NCBI RefSeq assembly: GCF_001680005.1
Contig: NC_033562.1
Coordinates: 186,001-250,000, forward strand
Direction: 5' to 3'
DNA: 64,000 nucleotides
Source of the DNA: Plasmodium coatneyi
Taxonomy: Eukaryota > Apicomplexa > Aconoidasida > Haemosporida > Plasmodiidae
Position numbers and translations under genes: made by a program. Below the pieces are notes generated by a model. It was not told where the DNA came from and ran no database searches. It was given only the letters and a program-made list of their open reading frames with translations. Below, piece after piece: positions 57,235 through 64,000 of the stretch (its first letter is position 1; every line of letters starts with the position of its first letter).

Positions 57235-58297
57235 TCATGATCATCGAGATGAAAGAAAGAAGAACAAGAGATAGTAATTTCTTTGTGAAAAAAAGGGGGC
57301 ACGTACACGGATAATATCCAATAAAAAAATAGTGTTATATGTTGTCCAAATCCCATAGGATGGTGGATTAAATTATTTGCCGAATTAAGCCGAAAATGAA
57401 GGGAAAGAGGATGAATACTCATTTTTACATGTGGCTTCAGTGGTACAATTAAAAAAGGAAGCTAGGAAAGTTTCTCCCCACCTTTTTGAAGTATCACTAT
57501 TGTATTAAGTATATACACTCCCTTTGAGAACAGCTTCCCTTGAAGAGCTTTCTCCTTGATATGTTATACTAAATCGCATTTTTTTTTTTTTTTCCATGGG
57601 TGTGTTCGTACAAAAAATATATGCTATATAGTTCAACCAGTGTAAACAATTCGGATGCGCGCACAAAAACATGGTTACCTCTTTTTTTTTTATTTGGACA
57701 ACTTTTTTTTTTTTTTTTGCAATTTTCTCTGTGTGACAAAATTTATATTAGGGCATTTCTTTTCTTTTTGGACAACTTTTGGACAATTTTTTTTTGTTTG
57801 ACAAATTTATATTAGGGCATTTTTTTTCTTTTTGGGACAAATTTTCCTGTGTGACAAAATTTATATTAGGGCATTCCTTTTTTGACAAATTTATTAAGGT
57901 AAGAAAAGTCATGAAGGTAAAAAACCTATAACAAAAAAAAATTTAACATATTGGATGTGCAATAAAAAAAAAATTTTACCAAAACAAATCAAAATAAAGT
58001 GGGAAAAAATTTTTTTTTCCTCTCATATTAATTACACATGAACGTGTAAAAACATTCATACAAAACAAAAAAAAAGAAAAAGAAAAAATATTTACTACAC
58101 CCTAAACCTGAAACCTTAACTTGGAACCTGTTCCTTAGGGATATCAAAACTAAAAATTTGTTCTTCAGGAACAAAGCCTTCCTCCCTAAACCCGGAATCT
58201 GAACTTTGAACCTGTTCCTCAGGAAAATCTTCCATAGGAACAAAGTTTTCCTCCCTAAACCCCGAATCTGAACATTGGAACATCTTCCCCAGCAACA
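57235..58297. other. Intergenic: kir fragment 3' flank and SICAvar C 3' flank
   Basis: The left part is unique A+T-rich sequence. 57690-57895 has about four copies of a GACAAATTTATATTAGGGCATT unit. 57910-58050 is the shared SICAvar 3' block (AAAAAAATTTTACCAAAACAAA). 58090-58297 continues the SICAvar C tail repeats beyond the stop in other frames. Confidence 0.6.
57690..57895. repeat. Tandem repeat, about 50-base unit
   Basis: Three to four degenerate copies of TGTGACAAAATTTATATTAGGGCATT.CTTTTTTGGACAAATTTT downstream of the CD99-like kir fragment. No function is suggested by the sequence. Confidence 0.7.
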
Positions 58298-58640
58298 TCA
58301 ACCCTGAAACCCTAAACCTGAACATGAAACCTCTTCCTGAGGAACACCTTCCTTAGGAAGAAAGCTATCCTCCCTAAACCCGGAATCTGAACATTTAACA
58401 TCTTCCTTAAGAACACTCCTCTTAGGAAAACCTTCCTTAGGAACATTAACCATAGAAAATTGTTCCTTAGGAATTTCTTCCATAAGTATCTTTTCCTTAG
58501 GAAGAAATTCTTTTTCCCTAAACCCAGAACCCGAACTTTGAACATCCTTTTCCTTAGGAACATGAACCCTAAATCCGGAATCTGAACCTAAACACGAATC
58601 CTGAACTTGTTCCTTAGGAACATCTTCCTTAGGGGCCTGT
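58090..58640 (-). repeat. SICAvar C tail repeat with telomere-like heptamers
   Basis: Degenerate units made of TTCCTTAGGAACA and CTCCCTAAACCCGGAATCTGAAC (plus strand). The word CCTAAACCC, a Plasmodium telomere-type repeat, occurs at least five times, and on the coding strand it reads TCC GGG TTT AGG GA (S-G-F-R-E). Long open frames exist in all minus-strand phases. Confidence 0.8.
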
Positions 58641-61600
58641 TCTTCGTTTATAAATGCGTTTCCCATAAATTCTTGAACCAAAATTTCAAAAAAGTCCTCC
58701 GTCGAATGCAGGTCCCCCCTTTGGCATTCGTCTAAGACTTCTAAATGGATATCAATAATCGTGCGGCGACCTACACCTTTTTCTTTTGGTCTTTTCATTC
58801 TCGTTGGAACAGATCTAGGTTGTCTACGTTTTTTTACTAAGGTATATGCAAGTGGACCATCATCCTGGTCGTCCACATGAGCAAGGAGTTGTTCTCCTAA
58901 GGGGGGAGAGGTTAAGCGTTTCTCTCTTCTATGACGTCGTCTTCGCTTACCGAGGCTAAAATACTGAAAGCAGAAGGTAAAAAAAAAAAATGTTTTTTTA
59001 AAAGGTCAGTGTTGTTTTTAGGAACAATAAGTACTACTCTTAAGCTAAGTGCTAAATCCTCCACACAACCTAAAAAGCGAAATCCTACACACACACCCCT
59101 AAAATGTGAAACCCTACATACAGATCCTAAAATGCGAAAATCCTACATACACACCCTAAAATGCGCAATCCCATACCTTAAGTGTGAAATGCCACATCCC
59201 CCCACTGATTCATTCACCTTTTTCTTTTTTTCTTTTCTTCTTCTTCTTTTTTTCTTTTCTTTGTTTTTCTTTCTTTTCCTTTCTTTTCTCTGTTATTTTA
59301 CCTTCCAAAGGAGGTAGGTCATAGCAGAAAAACCTATTAGGACAGGAATGGTAGGAAGGTATGGGGTAAGGAGATCAGGAAGGTTAATTACATTTTTGAT
59401 CTGCTTAACTGGTAGCTTTGAGATGGTTGCACTTCCGCCTGATGGTATTGAACTCTTCCCTGTATCAACATCCGATGTTGACTTTGTTTTTGAATCAACA
59501 ACTTCCGTCGGTTGAAGAACTGTTTGAACTGTCCCAGGAAGTGACTGATCTACCTCAGGACCTTTTACAGGAACTTGGCTGCCACCATCAGGAACAGGAA
59601 TAGGACCAGCAGCACCATGAGGACTAGCCTGATCACCCTTATCACCCTTCTGAGCAGGTTCCTTATTAACATCACCTTGAGCGCCCCCTTGACCATTAGG
59701 TTCGTTCTCATCACCATTTTCTATAAGAGAAAAATAAGTGCGTACGTAGTGTGTTCAATATAGTTAACAGTAATAACATTTAGAACATTGCGTACAACCA
59801 AGTGCGGACTATTTAGCGTACGTAACAATAGTTTTCCTCTTTTTTTTCTTTCTTTTTTTTACTTTTATTCTTATTTCTATATTTATCCTTATTATGATTC
59901 TTACCTGTTGGATTTACTGTTGTTGCAGTTGTACCTTCTCCTGTTGAAGTTTCACCTCCTGCTGATGAACCTGATTCTGAAGGAACAAGCTGAGTATTTT
60001 TAGGACCTAAAATAATGGACGTAGGTTCAGAAGGTAATGTAACCTCATCTTGCTTCAAATCAACCTTACCTTGCTTACTACCTGCTCTTCCAACAGCACC
60101 CTGTCCACGCTTAGCTTCCTGGTCTTCATCAAGAACAGGAACGGGAAGTACTGCTGTTGGCACATCATCATCAAGACCATCCAGGCATTCACCAGGATCT
60201 ACCGTGGCATCAACTTCCTTTTTATCACAGTCTACTTTCTTGGGGGTATTGCTGTGGAGTGAAGAATCCTCACGTGACTGTGTTTGATCAGTGTCTTCCG
60301 ACGCTGGTTTCTCTTCAGATGCTTCCTTCTCAGGGACTGGTTTCTCCTTTGTCTCCTTTGTTTCACTTGATGTAGACTTCCCCCCTTCCCCTACCCCTCC
60401 TCCACTCCCTTCGGTCGTGATGGAGACGGGGTTGGGGGGTGGTAGTATGGCACTCTGAACGGCTTGTTCTAGGTCTTCTAACTTTTTTTCCTTTTCCTTT
60501 TCTTCCTGTTCTAATGCTTTCTCAACTTTCTGAACAAGAATCCTGATTTTTTCAAGGTCTTCCTTATTACCATTGATTATTTGAACCTTCTCTCCCGTTT
60601 CTGCGCGTGAACGGTCTAAACCCCCTGGAGCTTCGGAGGGTTTGTGTGGGTGCTGTCCTTTACCCTTATGGCACCATTCTTTCTTAGTTAATGCTTCCAT
60701 CATAGTATATAACTCACTTGTGAGAAATAGCTTGCGAGCTTCACCTACCATATACCTTTCGTCTCCATGAGGAATCTTGGGTGCAGCATCATAAGTACAT
60801 TTCATATAGTTCTGATTCTTATGCATATGCTCCCTTACACTTCCTACCACATTAAAGGCATATTCTATGACCTCCTTGGGAATACAGAACAACTGCATAT
60901 AATATGTCCAAAAATTCAATAAATCACACAGAGGGATACCCTTCACCTCCCCCTTGCACTGCGAACTCTCTGGTTTATGTTGATTTTTAATATTTGTCAC
61001 AAGCAATAAATTTTTAAACATAATTCTACAAAAATCCCTGTGCGCCAGCAAATTAACACTCTTCCCATTTTCATCCGTAGCATCACTATCATCGCATACC
61101 GATGATAGACTTTTGAATTCATCCAAATTCATAGCATCCTCATTAGTTGGTTCTTTAGAAAAGTATGTGAACCAATCTTCTATACCAACTGTATAGAAAG
61201 AAGGACAGACCAAAAAAGGGGGGGGCATGTACATATCATGTACGTACCGTGCATATATTATGTCTACAGGGTTCCATTAAAGGAAGGAAAGAAAAAATTA
61301 CAGGTACCCCATATTTATGGAAACTATATCACAAAAATTCAAGAACAAATCCTTACGGTCTTCCTCTTCCTCTTCAGAACTTCCGCCAGGACCAGTTGTA
61401 CTGCCAGGACATTGGTAAGGGGTCTTCTTTTTTTTTATTTTTTCCCCCACTTTCAGTACTACTTCTCCAACCTTATTTGTAGGTACATATTGCTTGTTCT
61501 CTACGATGTCCTTCATTTCTTCCAAATTTTCGTTCTGCAGCCACGTTGGTTTATCCTTATCCTGCACTTTATACACGGGATTGTCTATTCGATATTTCCC

Positions 61601-62332
61601 TGGATCTTTGCAGGTATCTTTATTGGAGCTTTCTATGAAACCATGCTCTGAAACACTCCGCAATTTCCCCTTATTCCACTCCGCCAAGGTAGCACCTACC
61701 AGTTTTGTTCCTATTTTCATTTCACCAAAATTCATCCTTCTGCATAGTGTACCATAGTCATCAACGTTGTCTATGGTCCTTATTCCTGACATAACACGTG
61801 ATACATAATCTGTGTACTTTCGAAAACATTTGTGTTCACCAAATAATTGATGTAAGGTGGCCATTCCTACTACACACCTTAGGTAATTTTCTTCCATGCC
61901 AGCGTCCCCAATTTTTTCCTGTTCTGTTCCATCTATTGGTATACCATTCATATGATAATAAAGTTTAAAGAAGGATTTACACAATGCTTTTTCCTCTTGA
62001 TTAATTTTAACTCCGAAATCAGCACCAAGGTTCTCAACACACAAAAGTTTAATTTTATCATCTAACGGCTTCGTTAATTTACCCATAAGCCCTTTCCATA
62101 TATCTTGCATTTTACCCCATATTCTACTCTGAAGGATGAAAAGAAAGGAATAGTAACAAACTGCAGGTCCTCCATACTGTACTCTTACAGAACTCGCGAT
62201 GCCATATATATCTAAGCATATATGAACTTAACTATCAAAAAGAATATAGTGAATTACATCAAACTTATGATCTCCATAGGTTTTCATTTCTTGGTGCCAC
62301 TTCCGCACCAAATTTTCTGCACCTCCTGCCAT
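58298..62332 (-). CDS. SICAvar: SICAvar gene C, complete, five exons
   Basis: Exons 62332-62258, 62128-61357, 61188-59905, 59720-59302 and 58963-58298. Phases agree, for 1071 aa. Exon 1 (25 aa) starts MAGGAENLVRKWHQEMKTYG. Exon 2 is the SICA alpha-like domain (WKGLMGKLTKPLDDKIKLLC). Exon 3 starts LGIEDWFTYFSKEP, carries the same module as SICAvar A exon 3 (LCDLLNFWTYYMQLFC) and ends in a long acidic Pro/Ser/Thr stalk. Exon 4 is a Gly/Pro stalk plus transmembrane segment (LPTIPVLIGFSAMTYLLW), and exon 5 SICA_C (GKRRRRHRREKRL; TIIDIHLEVLDECQRGD) with the tail repeats. No SICA beta-type Cys-rich domain is present, so this is a short SICAvar type. Exons 2-3 and the intron between them closely resemble gene A. 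Confidence 0.93.
59055..59205 (-). repeat. Intronic minisatellite in SICAvar C (last intron)
   Basis: About five copies of a 24-base unit around AAAATGCGAAATCCTACACACA, at the same place as the array in SICAvar B's last intron (47040-47245). Confidence 0.8.
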
Positions 62333-64000
62333 GGTGATATAAGTATTATATACTAAACATCCGTATTTCCTGAATCTTTGTCTTACTTTACAATTTTATA
62401 TAGACTTTTACATACTCCTCAATCTATTTTTACTTCTTCCCTTCTTTTAATTTTAACCTCCTACTGATTTTTCTCTTCCCTTTAAATTTCACTGTGTTCT
62501 TATATTTTATGACTCTTGTTCCGTTAGTTCCCTCTACCTTTATACATCCTTCCCAATTAAGGAAAGAAAAATAATTTCCCAGCATTCTATTTTTCTTTTT
62601 CGTCTGTTCTTCCTTTACATCTCTTTAAGAGAAAAAAAAAGAAGGAAAACAGGGAAAACTGAACCCCTTCCTTTATCCTTAAAACTCTTCTTTCTTTAAA
62701 TCTCTTTTTTTCTTTTTCTTTTTTTCTTTTATTCATTCTTCGCATTCCATTTCTTCCTTTTCTTTTTTCCTTTAATTTTTTCCTCTTTTTTTTTTTTCTC
62801 AACTTCCTTTTCTTTTATTTCTCTCTTTTTTCCTTCTTAAAAAAAAAGAGAATAGAGAGAAATTACGCTCCTTTTATTTCTTTTTTCCTATTTTCCATTC
62901 TTCCTTATAAAAAAAGCAATCCTCCTTTCCTTTATACAATGCATTCTTTCTTACGAAAAAATAAGGAAGAAAACAATATACCTGTACATACACTGCCTCC
63001 TGTTTTTTAATAAAAAGGTGAGGGAGAAGCAATCTTCCTTTCTTTTTAGCAACCTTTCCATTCTTTCTTCCTTATATATATTGCATTATTCCTAAGAAAA
63101 AAGAAGAGTTACCCATCTCCTTTTTTTCCCTTCCTTTGTGTAATCTCCTTTTCCAAGAAAAGATTCCTTAACCTTCCTCCGGTTCCTTATGCACCGTATT
63201 CTTCTAAGAAGAAAAAAAGAGGAGGAAGCAAGAAATTACCTACCTTCCTACTTCTCTCCAATTTTATTTTTTTTTTTTTTCTATTTTTCCTCTTCCTTCT
63301 GAAAAAAAAAGAGGGAGGTATAATGTGCCTACCTTCTTTCCTTTCGGTTTTTTTTTCTTCTTCCTTCTTTTTCTTTTTCTTCTTTCCTTTAATTTTTTTT
63401 CTTTCTTTTTTTTCATAACTTCCTTTCTTCCTTTACTCTTAAAGAAAAGAAGGATTGAACAATCCTCCCTTCCCCTCCTTATACATTTCATTCTTTTAAA
63501 AACAAAAAAAAGAAGAATTAAACACCCGTTTTTTCTTTCCTATTCTTCTTTAATTTCTTTTTCTTTTCTAATGAAAAAAAAAGAAAAGCAACCTTCCAAC
63601 AACCACCTAATAACCATAACAACCCTTCATTCCACCCTACCACCACCCCTAACAACCTTCCCTTCCACCCTAACAACACACCTACCACACCTAACATCCT
63701 TCTTTCCACATACAACCCACATACCACCAACCACCCTAAAAACCCACCTACTACCACCCTAACAACCCACCTACTACCACCCTAACAACCCACCTACTAC
63801 CACCCTAACAACCCACCTACTACCACCCTAACAACCCACCTACTACCACCCTAACAGAACCTTCCTTTCACCCTTCCTTAGACCCCCTCCTTTCCTTCTT
63901 TAAACCTCCTTCCTTACAAATTCCTTTCCTTCCTCCTTAGAGCCTTCCTTCCCTCAACCACCCCTAACACAAATTCATTCGAACACCCTAAACATGCTTC
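62333..64000. other. SICAvar C upstream region
   Basis: From about 62580 to 63590 lies a T/C-rich degenerate array (CTTTTTTTCTTTTT, with GCATTCTTTCTTA and CCTTCCTTTATACA words). It is like those upstream of SICAvar A and B, and is followed by the minisatellite at 63600-63860. No gene is supported. The open frames here are poly-F/K/R translations of simple sequence. Confidence 0.6.
63600..63860. repeat. 23-base minisatellite (kir-intron type)
   Basis: Five to six tandem near-perfect copies of ACCACCCTAACAACCCACCT plus ACT (63725-63855), preceded by diverged copies. It is the reverse complement of the GGTGGTAGGTGGGTTGTTA array at 56550-56615. In the kir genes here the pyrimidine-rich strand is always the sense strand of intron 2, so this may be an intron of a plus-strand kir gene beyond the window. 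Confidence 0.85.

Noticed and set aside
58028..58563. Extra minus-strand frames at the SICAvar C tail
   Set aside because: Alternative phases of the tail repeat (FLRKMFLRN units), not separate genes.

Overview
The window looks like a Plasmodium chromosome of the simian-malaria clade, most likely P. knowlesi; P. coatneyi is the main alternative. The reasons are multi-exon SICAvar genes and three-exon kir genes inside a chromosome, moderate base composition with long poly-A/poly-T tracts, short GT-AG introns, and a roughly 2.2 kb almost purely A+T block that looks like a Plasmodium centromere.

Left arm (1-22300): housekeeping genes and one antigen. In order: a secreted antigen with 48-base repeats (minus); a SelT-like membrane selenoprotein whose in-frame TGA makes a CxxU motif, followed by a recognisable SECIS hairpin; the nucleolar rRNA-processing protein RRP1, split by a frame change in long A tracts; a possible small secreted protein; an HBS1/EF-1alpha-type GTPase; a two-exon NFU iron-sulfur scaffold; and a coiled-coil protein beside the centromere. 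Two further short coding-like exons (9259-9654 and 15605-15712, minus) belong to genes I could not complete.

Centre (22300-31000): the centromere-like block, then two related plus-strand genes for PEXEL-type exported membrane proteins. The first looks frameshifted; the second is intact.

Right part (31000-64000): a variant-antigen cluster. Three SICAvar genes lie on the minus strand. A (31356-35595) is complete except for one in-frame TGA. B (46408-53774) has ten exons, 1419 aa. C (58298-62332) has five exons, 1071 aa. Intact kir genes lie at 36922-38651 (minus), 41151-42818 (minus) and 44251-45850 (plus). Between SICAvar B and C is a graveyard of kir fragments in both orientations. One plus-strand fragment carries about 30 residues that appear identical to host CD99, the molecular mimicry known for P. 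knowlesi KIR proteins. SICAvar and kir genes share upstream T/C-rich arrays, 3' flanks and intronic minisatellites, which suggests repeated duplication and recombination. All exon joins were derived by hand from GT/AG sites and phase agreement.
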